Positions 7,452-13,048 of a DNA stretch of 14,956 nt are shown here, one piece after another; position 1 is the stretch's first letter, and the number at the start of each line of letters is the position of its first letter. The notes below the pieces were generated by a model. It was not told the DNA's origin and ran no database searches. It saw only the letters and a list, made by a program, of their open reading frames with translations. Source of the stretch: Minisyncoccota bacterium (lineage in GTDB: Bacteria > Patescibacteriota > Minisyncoccia > UBA6257 > HR35). The position numbers and the translations under genes were made by a program. The stretch is from positions 1-14,956 of the forward strand of contig CALHAT010000014.1 in NCBI GenBank assembly GCA_937934285.1, written 5' to 3'.

Positions 7452-7598
7452 ATGGATCAATTAGTAAAATTTTTAGGTAAACTTGCCTGGGTAGTTTTAA
7501 TTATTCTTTTGCTTTTTTGGTTTTTTCAAAATAAAGAAGATTTTTTCCCTGCGCGATCAGTTCCTTATATTCCTAATCCCGTCAATCCTTTTAAATAA
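7452..7598 (+). CDS. Small single-pass membrane protein between the M23 peptidase and nusA
   Basis: This 48-residue protein starts with an ATG two bases after the peptidase stop codon and ends six bases before nusA. A short N-terminus (MDQLVKFLGK) leads into one strongly hydrophobic segment (about 11-25, LAWVVLIILLLFWFF). After that comes a tail, QNKEDFFPARSVPYIPNPVNPFK, that is rich in proline and aromatic residues. I recognise no family. Its placement makes it likely to be translated with the peptidase. A membrane-tethered partner or regulator of the wall hydrolase is possible but is inference. The short length means it could be missed in automated annotation. Confidence 0.6.
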   Translation: MDQLVKFLGKLAWVVLIILLLFWFFQNKEDFFPARSVPYIPNPVNPFK

Positions 7599-7604
7599 AA
7601 TAAA

Positions 7605-8744
7605 ATGCTTTCCTTGAAAGACATTAAAAATTTAATAAGTCAGATTTCTGACCTCCGAGGCCTTAGCGAAAAGGATGTTGAAAATGCTGTTTTAGAAGCC
7701 TTAGGCATTGCTTATAAAAAAGACGCTGGTTTAAAGGATGCTTTAGTAAGAGCTGAAAAAAATAGCGAAGGTGGCATTTCTTTTTATTTAATTAAAAATG
7801 TTATTGATGATACAGAAGTTGAAAAAGGGTTAATCCGTTTTAACCCTCAGAGAAATATTTTGCTATCCGAGGCAAAAAAAATACAAAAGGACATTAAGGT
7901 TGGTGATGAGATTAAATTTCCTTTAGCAGCAAAAGAAAATTTTAGTCGTATAGCTGCTCAAACAGCTAAGCAAATTATTATTCATAAACTAAGAGAAGCT
8001 GAGAAATCGTCTCTTTATGATGAATTTAAAAGTAAAGAAAATAAAATAATCAGTGGTGTCATCGAAAAAAAAGATAGTAATGGAAATGTTTATGTTAACC
8101 TGGGGAAAATTCTGGGAGTTATGTTTAAAAATGAAGCAATATTAGGAGAAAAATATCTTCCTGGTCAACGGATGAGGTTTTACGTTTATGCTGTAGAAAA
8201 TACTCCTCGGGGTGTTCAAGTTTTTCTTTCCCGAGCGCATCCTTATTTCATTGCGGCTATTTTTTCTGTTGAGGTTCCCGAAATTTCTGAAGGAGTAATT
8301 GAGATCAAGGGAATAGCTCGAGAACCCGGTGTAAGAACAAAAATTGCCGTTGTTTCAAATGTTCCAGGTATTGATCCAGTAGGAGCTTGCATCGGAGTTA
8401 AAGGGACAAGAATAGTTTCCATAATGAACGAATTAAACAATGAAAAAATTGATATTATTCCTTGGGATGAAGACCCTCTTAAATTTGTAGCTAATTCACT
8501 TTTGCCAGCAAAAGTTTTAGAAGTTAAAGCTTTGCCCAAAAGAACAATGCTTGTTTTAGTTCGTGAAGACGAAATTCCTTTAGCTATTGGTAAAAATGGA
8601 CAAAACATTAGATTAGCGGCAAAATTAACTGGTTGGCAAATAGATGTTAGGTCGGCTTTAGAACCAGAAAAAGAGGTCGAAGGCGGTAAGGCTTCACCTG
8701 AGGAAACAGAAAATGAGCTACCACAATCTGAATCCGGGACCTAA
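7605..8744 (+). CDS. nusA: Transcription termination/antitermination factor NusA
   Basis: NusA binds RNA polymerase and nascent RNA and modulates pausing, termination and antitermination. The 379 residues cover the polymerase-binding N-domain (about 1-130) and an S1 domain (about 146-212, GVIEKKDSNGNVYVNLG). KH1 (about 225-295) contains PGVRTKIAV and IDPVGACIGVKGTRI; KH2 (about 300-350) contains AIGKNGQNIRLAAKLTGW. Both GxxG loops are intact (GVKG 264-267, GKNG 329-332). After KH2 there is only an acidic, glutamate-rich tail and no acidic-repeat domains, as in many bacteria other than enterics. In most bacteria nusA lies with rimP and infB; here it sits between wall-peptidase and pyrophosphatase genes. 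Its end overlaps ppa by 32 bases. The ATG has no Shine-Dalgarno. Confidence 0.95.
   Translation: MLSLKDIKNLISQISDLRGLSEKDVENAVLEALGIAYKKDAGLKDALVRAEKNSEGGISFYLIKNVIDDTEVEKGLIRFNPQRNILLSEAKKIQKDIKVGDEIKFPLAAKENFSRIAAQTAKQIIIHKLREAEKSSLYDEFKSKENKIISGVIEKKDSNGNVYVNLGKILGVMFKNEAILGEKYLPGQRMRFYVYAVENTPRGVQVFLSRAHPYFIAAIFSVEVPEISEGVIEIKGIAREPGVRTKIAVVSNVPGIDPVGACIGVKGTRIVSIMNELNNEKIDIIPWDEDPLKFVANSLLPAKVLEVKALPKRTMLVLVREDEIPLAIGKNGQNIRLAAKLTGWQIDVRSALEPEKEVEGGKASPEETENELPQSESGT
8700..8704 (+). promoter_or_regulatory. Shine-Dalgarno sequence of ppa inside the nusA coding end
   Basis: GAGGA lies eight bases before the ATG at 8713. It is the only clear ribosome binding site I found in the window and supports independent initiation of ppa within the nusA 3' end. 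Confidence 0.6.
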
Positions 8745-9243
8745 GCCTCCCAAAGAAATTTATGTTGTTATTGAGATTCCCCAAGGTTCTAATGTTAAAT
8801 ATGAATTAGATAAAGAAAATAATATTTTATTTGTTGATAGATTTTTACATACAGCAATGGTTTATCCTTTTAATTATGGTTTTATTCCGCAAACCTTAGC
8901 TGATGATGGCGATCCAGTTGATGTTTTGGTTTTATGCGAGAATCCCACCGTTCCTGGCGTTGTTATTAAAGCAAAACCAATCGGTGTTCTAATTATGGAA
9001 GATGAAGCGGGTAAAGATGAAAAAATTATTGCTGTACCTTTACCTAAAATTGACCCTGTCGATGGTGTTTATAATGATATTAAAGAATTGCCACTGGCTT
9101 TAAAAAATAAAATCGCTCATTTCTTTGAATATTATAAAACTTTAGAACCGGGTAAATGGGTAAAAGTTAAAAATTGGTTAGATCATAAAAGAGCAGAGAA
9201 AATGATTGAGAAAGCTATTTTAAATTACCAAAAGAATGCCTGA
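8713..9243 (+). CDS. ppa: Inorganic pyrophosphatase (family I)
   Basis: The enzyme hydrolyses pyrophosphate to phosphate in the cytoplasm with Mg2+, pulling biosynthetic reactions such as nucleic-acid and aminoacyl-tRNA synthesis forward. The 176 residues match the bacterial family I length. Active-site residues appear at positions almost identical to the E. coli enzyme: K29 and E31 in VKYELDKE, R43 in FVDRF, Y55 in YPFNYGF, the metal-binding DDGDPVD (64-70), and D97, D102 and K104 in EDEAGKDEK. The ATG is chosen for the Shine-Dalgarno just upstream and for the usual family N-terminus. It overlaps nusA by 32 bases and the next gene by 8 bases, implying translational coupling. Confidence 0.97.
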   Translation: MSYHNLNPGPKPPKEIYVVIEIPQGSNVKYELDKENNILFVDRFLHTAMVYPFNYGFIPQTLADDGDPVDVLVLCENPTVPGVVIKAKPIGVLIMEDEAGKDEKIIAVPLPKIDPVDGVYNDIKELPLALKNKIAHFFEYYKTLEPGKWVKVKNWLDHKRAEKMIEKAILNYQKNA

Positions 9244-10051
9244 ATTAGTAATCAAAAGAAATGGTCAAAAAGAACCTTACCAAAAAGAAAAAGTTATTAG
9301 TTCTCTAAAAAGAATTAACACTGATGAAGCAACGATAAATTTTATTTTAGAGACTTTAGAGAAAAAATTTCCTTCAGTTATCACTACAAAAAAGCTCTAT
9401 CAAGAAGTTTTTAACCTTTTAAAAGAAAAAAAACCTTTTCTTCAGACAAGATATAATTTGAAAAACGCTCTGTTTCTTTTGGGGCCGTCCGGTTTCCCTT
9501 TTGAAAAATTTTTTGCTAAAATTTTAAATTTTTACGGTTATGAAACTAAAACAAATTTATTTTTGATTGGCAAATGTTTAGTTTATGAAATTGATATTTT
9601 AGCTAAAAAAGATAATATCGATTTTTTGATTGAATGTAAATTTCATCAATCTTTTAAAAAGAAAGAAGAAATTAAAAATATTCTATATGTTTATGCAAGA
9701 TTTTTAGATTTAAAAGAAAAATGGTTACAAAGTCAAGCTTGGTTAGTGACTAATACAAAATTTACTTCTGAGACCATTAAATTTGCGGAGTGTTACGGAA
9801 TTAAATTAACTTCTTGGAATTATCCCCAGAATGAGACTTTAGTCAATTTAATTGAAAATAAAAAACTTTATCCAGTAACAATTTTGACTTGCTGTCCCTC
9901 AAGAATTTTTAAAGAATTAATAAAATTTGATATTGTTCTTATTGAGGATTTATTTAAAAAAGAAAAAAGATTTATTAAAAAAATAACCGAAATAAACGAA
10001 AAAGATTTAGATTTAATTTTAAGAGAAGCCTCTGAACTTTTAAATAATTGA
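9236..10051 (+). CDS. ATP-cone domain fused to a PD-(D/E)XK nuclease-like domain
   Basis: The 271-residue protein opens with an ATP-cone (about 2-90: LVIKRNGQKEPYQKEKVISSL), the nucleotide-sensing module found in NrdR and class I ribonucleotide reductases. It continues into a domain with the restriction-endonuclease-like core: helix FEKFFAKILNFYGYE, then YEIDILAKKDNIDFLIECKFH with D120, E133 and K135 as the expected catalytic triad. This resembles Mrr/type IV-like nucleases. The C-terminal part (about 205-271) is basic and helical, including LTCCPSRIFKELIKFDIVLIEDL, and I do not recognise it. There is no NrdR zinc ribbon, so this is not NrdR. It overlaps ppa by 8 bases and ends 6 bases from the convergent PKD-protein gene. 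An inferred role is a nucleotide-responsive DNA nuclease in repair or defence; the domain calls are firmer than the role. Confidence 0.78.
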   Translation: MPELVIKRNGQKEPYQKEKVISSLKRINTDEATINFILETLEKKFPSVITTKKLYQEVFNLLKEKKPFLQTRYNLKNALFLLGPSGFPFEKFFAKILNFYGYETKTNLFLIGKCLVYEIDILAKKDNIDFLIECKFHQSFKKKEEIKNILYVYARFLDLKEKWLQSQAWLVTNTKFTSETIKFAECYGIKLTSWNYPQNETLVNLIENKKLYPVTILTCCPSRIFKELIKFDIVLIEDLFKKEKRFIKKITEINEKDLDLILREASELLNN

Positions 10052-10057
10052 AACTAT

Positions 10058-11515
10058 TTAGATTTCACTTATTTTTTTGCGCAAGAAACGATAAAACATA
10101 TACGCTAAAATAACTATAAAAAGAATAAAAAAGAACCAAATATTTGCCAAAATACTTCCTAAAATTGGTACTCCTCGGATAAAGCTTAATAAAGCGTTAA
10201 AAGGATTAGTTATAGATTCTATTTCTAAAACTCCTCGTTTTTCAAATTTTTCCCCGGGTGTAGATATTTTAAGCGTGAATTCGTAAATTCCTGGCGATGT
10301 TTTGCAGGGCACATTCACTTTCCAATTAACGAATTGCGTTGATCTGGGAGAGAGAATAAAACTTTGCTCTTGAGTTGCGAACCAGTCTTTTATTTCCCCG
10401 TTTATTAAAATATTTATCTGTCTATTAACTGAAGTATTGTTTACTAAGGTAAATCGAATATCTTGAGAAGAACAAGTTTTCATTCTATAAGAACTATCTA
10501 GAAGGATATCAATCAAGTTACGTGAAGAAATAAATTTCACCTGGGAATCTGTTGGCACTGTTTTAGTTATTGTTTTAGTTACGGTTCTTGTTAAATAAAC
10601 ATTTCTGCCTACAGAGATTAAAATTTCTTTTGTGTTAGTAGACCCTCTATTATCCGTGACTGTAAGTTTTATTCGATGATTACCAGACGCTAAAGCGCGA
10701 GAAAAAGAAATATCATTAGAAACTAATTGATTATTAACATACCAAGCATAAGAAGTTATATAACCATCGGGATCATAAGAATTACTTGCATTAAAAGTGA
10801 CCACGGTGCCTGGAAGAATTTCCTCAGGTGAGAATGCTATAACTGCTACTGGTGATTGATTTTGGGAAATCGATAAAGAAACATCTTGCGAGACATTTAC
10901 TGAACAAGTACTATATCGAGTTTCATTTCCTGAAGTTACTCTTAAAGTAGTTAGATAATTACCAGGATTAGTGAAAGTTTTTTGACAAGTAGAAGCAGAT
11001 CCGGTACAAGCCCCTGTCCATTCATAAGAATAATAACCTGTACCACCGCTAACGACACTATAAAAAGAGACTAAAGATCCGACAGGAGCCGGATTGGGTA
11101 AAGCATAACAAGAAACATTTAAAGGATTTTGTTGGGTTTGACATCTCGTTGTAAATGAATAAATTTGTCCATAGCCTATACCTTGAGAATTTCTTACTGC
11201 TGAACGATAATAATAAGTTGTACAAGGATTTAAGTTAGCAAGAGTATAACAATACCGATAAGGCGTTGAGACTATATAAAAATTCTGTTGGGGCGTTGAA
11301 TTGCCCAAAAATGAGTTTAATCCCCATTCAAACCAGGCTTGAACATTATTTTCTCCGCCAGTATCAATTATTTCAGCTGACAATACAGCGTAATTAGAAG
11401 AATATTGGGTCTGGGAAGGACAGGTTTGAGCTAACACCGGAATGTTAAAATTACCAAAAATCAACCCTAAAATAAATCCTAAAAATATTAAAATAGTCAA
11501 GAAATCACTCTTCAT
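10058..11515 (-). CDS. Surface-anchored FnIII/PKD-domain protein with C-terminal membrane segment
   Basis: Measured from the ATG at 11515 the protein has 485 residues. A signal peptide (1-30, ending VLAQ) is followed by an FnIII-like module (about 32-125) with NPCTTYYYRSAVRNSQGIGYG and flanking cysteines. Next comes a cysteine-bearing PKD-like domain (about 133-208, WTGACTGSASTCQKTF), then a canonical PKD domain (about 220-303: SPVAVIAFSP, SYDPDGYITSYAWYV, LTVTDNRG). After a threonine/lysine linker (304-322) there is a beta-rich domain (about 325-435), and the protein ends with one membrane helix (about 457-478) and a basic tail. The topology is therefore outside, with the C-terminus in the cytoplasm. 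Such modules usually mediate protein or glycan contacts; no catalytic motif is seen. An in-frame ATG at 11542 would overlap the upstream gene by 16 bases; I prefer 11515 because it begins a clean signal peptide. This is the last gene of a three-gene set. Confidence 0.8.
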   Translation of the reverse strand: MKSDFLTILIFLGFILGLIFGNFNIPVLAQTCPSQTQYSSNYAVLSAEIIDTGGENNVQAWFEWGLNSFLGNSTPQQNFYIVSTPYRYCYTLANLNPCTTYYYRSAVRNSQGIGYGQIYSFTTRCQTQQNPLNVSCYALPNPAPVGSLVSFYSVVSGGTGYYSYEWTGACTGSASTCQKTFTNPGNYLTTLRVTSGNETRYSTCSVNVSQDVSLSISQNQSPVAVIAFSPEEILPGTVVTFNASNSYDPDGYITSYAWYVNNQLVSNDISFSRALASGNHRIKLTVTDNRGSTNTKEILISVGRNVYLTRTVTKTITKTVPTDSQVKFISSRNLIDILLDSSYRMKTCSSQDIRFTLVNNTSVNRQINILINGEIKDWFATQEQSFILSPRSTQFVNWKVNVPCKTSPGIYEFTLKISTPGEKFEKRGVLEIESITNPFNALLSFIRGVPILGSILANIWFFFILFIVILAYMFYRFLRKKISEI

Positions 11516-11526
11516 AATTTTATTAT

Positions 11527-11946
11527 TTAAAAAATAAACCATTTTTGATTCTTTTTGTTATCAAATAAAAACTTTTGAAAACATAAGGTTTTAATAGTTT
11601 TTGTCTCTCCATAATTTGTGCCTGCTGAATTTTGAGCGACAGCACGGTAATAATAAGTAGTACAAGGCTTTATATTTCGATTTTCCCGAAGACAAAAAAT
11701 ACCATCTTTATCGAGAATTAAAGTTTTGGTTTTGCGATTTAAATTTTTTTCCGACTCTCCGTATTCAAACCAAGCCCTAATTTCTCTATCACCACCCAAC
11801 CCGGCTTTACCAACAAAAATAATAAATCGATAACCTCCGGTTGTTTTTTCCGGACAGTTTATTGTTTTAGCCTCAGTATATTTAAAAAAATACCAAGCTA
11901 ACAGAAATAATGTGAAGATTAAAAAAAATACTTTTCTCGTTATCAT
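11527..11946 (-). CDS. Short secreted protein with a single FnIII-like module
   Basis: The 139-residue protein has a basic start and hydrophobic segment (about 1-26, signal or anchor) and then one module equivalent to the N-terminal module of its two neighbours. It contains GDREIRAWFEYG, then KPCTTYYYRAVAQNSAGTNYGE (94-115), with cysteines at 31, 85, 95 and 122 at positions comparable to the neighbours, likely forming disulfides outside the cell. It has no PKD domain and ends in a basic tail (FDNKKNQKWFIF). It may be a short paralogue or the remnant of a longer gene whose PKD part was lost, but the frame itself is intact. It lies 5 bases after the upstream gene and 11 before the next one, so the three are probably one transcript. 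Confidence 0.72.
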   Translation of the reverse strand: MITRKVFFLIFTLFLLAWYFFKYTEAKTINCPEKTTGGYRFIIFVGKAGLGGDREIRAWFEYGESEKNLNRKTKTLILDKDGIFCLRENRNIKPCTTYYYRAVAQNSAGTNYGETKTIKTLCFQKFLFDNKKNQKWFIF

Positions 11947-11951
11947 TTAAT

Positions 11952-12608
11952 TTATAGCGTTTCAACTGGTGGTAAGGTTATCACCGTTGGAACACTTCCT
12001 TGAACAGTTACTGAACATTGAGTTGATTGAACTGAGCCTATTGAGTCTCTAACAGTTAAATGAGCAGTAAAAGTCCCGAGAGAATTAAAGCTTGTTTGAC
12101 AGTTAGCTGATGACCCAATACAAGCTCCGGCCCAGCTATATGTATAAGGGGCTACTCCACCATTTACTGTTGAAAAGAAAGTTACTGTTTGGTTTATTCG
12201 AGCAGGATTGGGAGAAGCATTGCAACTTATACTTAGAGGTTGACAAGCTGTTCTAAAACACTGAACACTTCCTTCACTTGTACCCACGCTATTTCTTGCA
12301 ACCGCTTTATATTCATAAGTAGTACAAGCTTGTAAATTACTTAAATTAAAATAAAAATTAAAAGGAAGAGAAATTACATTAACATTTTGCGAGGGTGTTT
12401 GATTCCACGAAAAACTTCCCTGCGGTCTCCAATTAAACCAAACGGTTATATTCGGATCGCCCCCATTATCAGTAATTTGTCCCCTTAGCTGAGCTGAGGT
12501 GGGAGAATTTAATTGAGTACAAGATAATTGAGCCTGTACTTTAGGTCTAAAGAGAATCATTAACAATCCGATAAAAATGATTGTTAAAAAAATAAGGCTT
12601 TTTTTCAT
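11952..12608 (-). CDS. Secreted FnIII-PKD protein, first gene of the surface-protein operon
   Basis: The 218-residue protein has a signal peptide (about 1-26, MKKSLIFLTIIF ... VQA). An FnIII-like module follows (about 28-122) with QACTTYEYKAVARNSVGTSEG and a closing cysteine (RTAC). Then comes one PKD-like domain (about 125-203) with NASPNPARINQTVTFFSTV, SWAGACIGSSANCQTSF and the TAHLTVRD strand. The PKD part is clearly paralogous to the first PKD-like domain of the 485-residue protein, including the paired cysteines. It stops after a short proline/threonine tail and has no membrane anchor, so it would be released or held by partners. The ATG at 12608 lies about 55 bases downstream of the predicted transcription start. 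No enzymatic motif is seen. Confidence 0.78.
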   Translation of the reverse strand: MKKSLIFLTIIFIGLLMILFRPKVQAQLSCTQLNSPTSAQLRGQITDNGGDPNITVWFNWRPQGSFSWNQTPSQNVNVISLPFNFYFNLSNLQACTTYEYKAVARNSVGTSEGSVQCFRTACQPLSISCNASPNPARINQTVTFFSTVNGGVAPYTYSWAGACIGSSANCQTSFNSLGTFTAHLTVRDSIGSVQSTQCSVTVQGSVPTVITLPPVETL

Positions 12609-12670
12609 TGTAAACGAGTTATAAAATTCCGACTATATCTTATTTTTATAGAATAGACTATAATTTTATA

Positions 12671-12699
12671 ATTTTAACATTTTCGGAAAGATATGTCAA
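12671..12699 (-). promoter_or_regulatory. Sigma-70-type promoter of the FnIII/PKD operon
   Basis: On the minus strand a perfect TTGACA (-35, 12699-12694) is followed after exactly 17 bases by TAAAAT (-10, 12676-12671). Transcription would begin near 12664, leaving a leader of about 55 bases before the ATG at 12608. This is the best -35 in the window and fits the first gene of a same-strand group. It lies between the tRNA-His 3' end and the operon, so the operon need not depend on tRNA read-through. Confidence 0.7.
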
Positions 12700-12735
12700 G
12701 ATGAATTTTGGTATATTTTAAAAGAATTTTTGATG

Positions 12736-12809
12736 GGTGAGGGACGGGATTTGAACCCGCGACCTCCTGCTCCACAGGCAGGCGCTCTAACCCCTGAGCT
12801 ACCCTCACC
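12736..12809 (-). tRNA. hisT-like tRNA-His: tRNA-His (anticodon GTG)
   Basis: Read on the minus strand, the acceptor GGTGAGGG pairs with CCCTCACC over eight base pairs. The first is the extra G(-1):C73 pair that marks tRNA-His. TA is followed by a D-arm starting GCTCAGGGGTTAGAGC. The anticodon stem CCTGC/GCAGG closes the loop CTGTGGA with anticodon GTG (12775-12773). A five-base variable region leads to a T-arm with loop TTCAAAT. C73 is followed by CAT, so the CCA end is not fully encoded and must be added afterwards. It reads UG-type histidine codons CAC and CAT. The predicted promoter lies upstream of a broken copy of its own 5' half, so the precursor should carry a long structured leader to be removed by RNase P. 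The symbol field is descriptive, not a known locus name. Confidence 0.95.
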
Positions 12810-12818
12810 ATCTTAATA

Positions 12819-12871
12819 GCAGGCGCTCCCTGCCTGCCGGCAGGCAGGTAACCCCTGAGCTACTCTCACCA
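12819..12871 (-). pseudogene. Partial duplicate of the tRNA-His 5' half, interrupted by a palindrome
   Basis: Bases 12849-12871 and 12819-12828, joined, repeat the 33 bases 12778-12810 of the intact tRNA gene with one difference (acceptor G changed to A, giving GGTGAGAG). On the minus strand the copy runs from the acceptor through the D-arm to the start of the anticodon stem (GAGCGCCTGC) and then stops; anticodon, variable and T-arms are missing. A 20-base palindrome lies in the D-loop region between GGGGTTA and GAGC, with no obvious target-site duplication. It cannot form a tRNA. Eight bases separate it from the intact gene, which lies downstream on the same strand. Confidence 0.85.
12829..12848. 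repeat. Perfect 20-bp GC-rich palindrome inserted in the tRNA-His half-copy
   Basis: CCTGCCTGCCGGCAGGCAGG equals its own reverse complement, and the symmetry ends exactly at both borders. In RNA it would fold into a very stable hairpin. Each arm contains CCTGCCTG or its complement, and CCTGCCTG is also the anticodon-stem/loop sequence of the intact tRNA (12782-12775 on the minus strand). Its GC content contrasts sharply with the surrounding intergenic DNA. I have an impression of similar palindromes scattered in CPR genomes but cannot confirm it here. Confidence 0.9.
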
Positions 12872-12878
12872 TAAGTTA

Positions 12879-12907
12879 ATTATATTAGAAAAAGATTCAG
12901 GATTCAA
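12879..12907 (-). promoter_or_regulatory. Promoter of the tRNA-His transcript
   Basis: On the minus strand TTGAAT (-35, 12907-12902), a 17-base spacer and a perfect TATAAT (-10, 12884-12879) precede the tRNA half-copy. Transcription would start about 7 bases after the -10, at 12872 or 12871, that is at the very 5' edge of the half-copy (G at 12870). The -35 lies inside a degenerate 7-base tandem repeat. Confidence 0.65.
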
Positions 12908-12928
12908 GAATCAAGATTCAAGAAGAAA
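12894..12928. repeat. Degenerate 7-base tandem repeat (GATTCAA type)
   Basis: Five successive heptamers read GATTCAG, GATTCAA, GAATCAA, GATTCAA and GAAGAAA on the + strand, the last decayed. The second unit supplies the -35 hexamer of the tRNA promoter on the minus strand. Confidence 0.7.
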
Positions 12929-12949
12929 CAATGCGATGCAATTATAAAC

Positions 12950-12973
12950 CACGATCGTGTATTATAAGTACAC
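12950..12973. repeat. Adjacent palindrome and inverted repeat
   Basis: CACGATCGTG (12950-12959) is a perfect 10-base palindrome. Overlapping it, GTGTA (12957-12961) and TACAC (12969-12973) form an inverted repeat with a 7-base loop. They lie between the P-type ATPase stop codon and the tRNA promoter. They could be an operator or a weak 3'-end structure; no T-run follows, so I do not call a terminator. Confidence 0.4.
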
Positions 12974-12994
12974 TTCTATTATTCAAAAGAAATT

Positions 12995-13022
12995 CTAACG
13001 GCTAACAGCTAGCAACTAAAAC
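12995..13022. repeat. Second degenerate 7-base tandem repeat (CTAACAG type)
   Basis: Four heptamers read CTAACGG, CTAACAG, CTAGCAA and CTAAAAC on the + strand, 27 bases from the end of the ATPase gene. The unit differs from the GATTCAA array nearby. With the tRNA remnant and palindromes, this makes 12810-13048 a repeat-rich island without protein-coding signal. Confidence 0.55.
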
Positions 13023-13048
13023 CAAAATTAATATTTATCAATCTGTGG

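Noticed and set aside
8243..8608. 121-residue frame on the minus strand inside nusA
   Set aside because: It is the antisense of well-conserved NusA KH-domain coding sequence and has no recognisable features.
12819..12871. A second functional tRNA gene or a tRNA with an intron
   Set aside because: Only the 5' half is present, with no anticodon or T-arm, and the insert is a palindrome in the D-loop region rather than an anticodon-loop intron.
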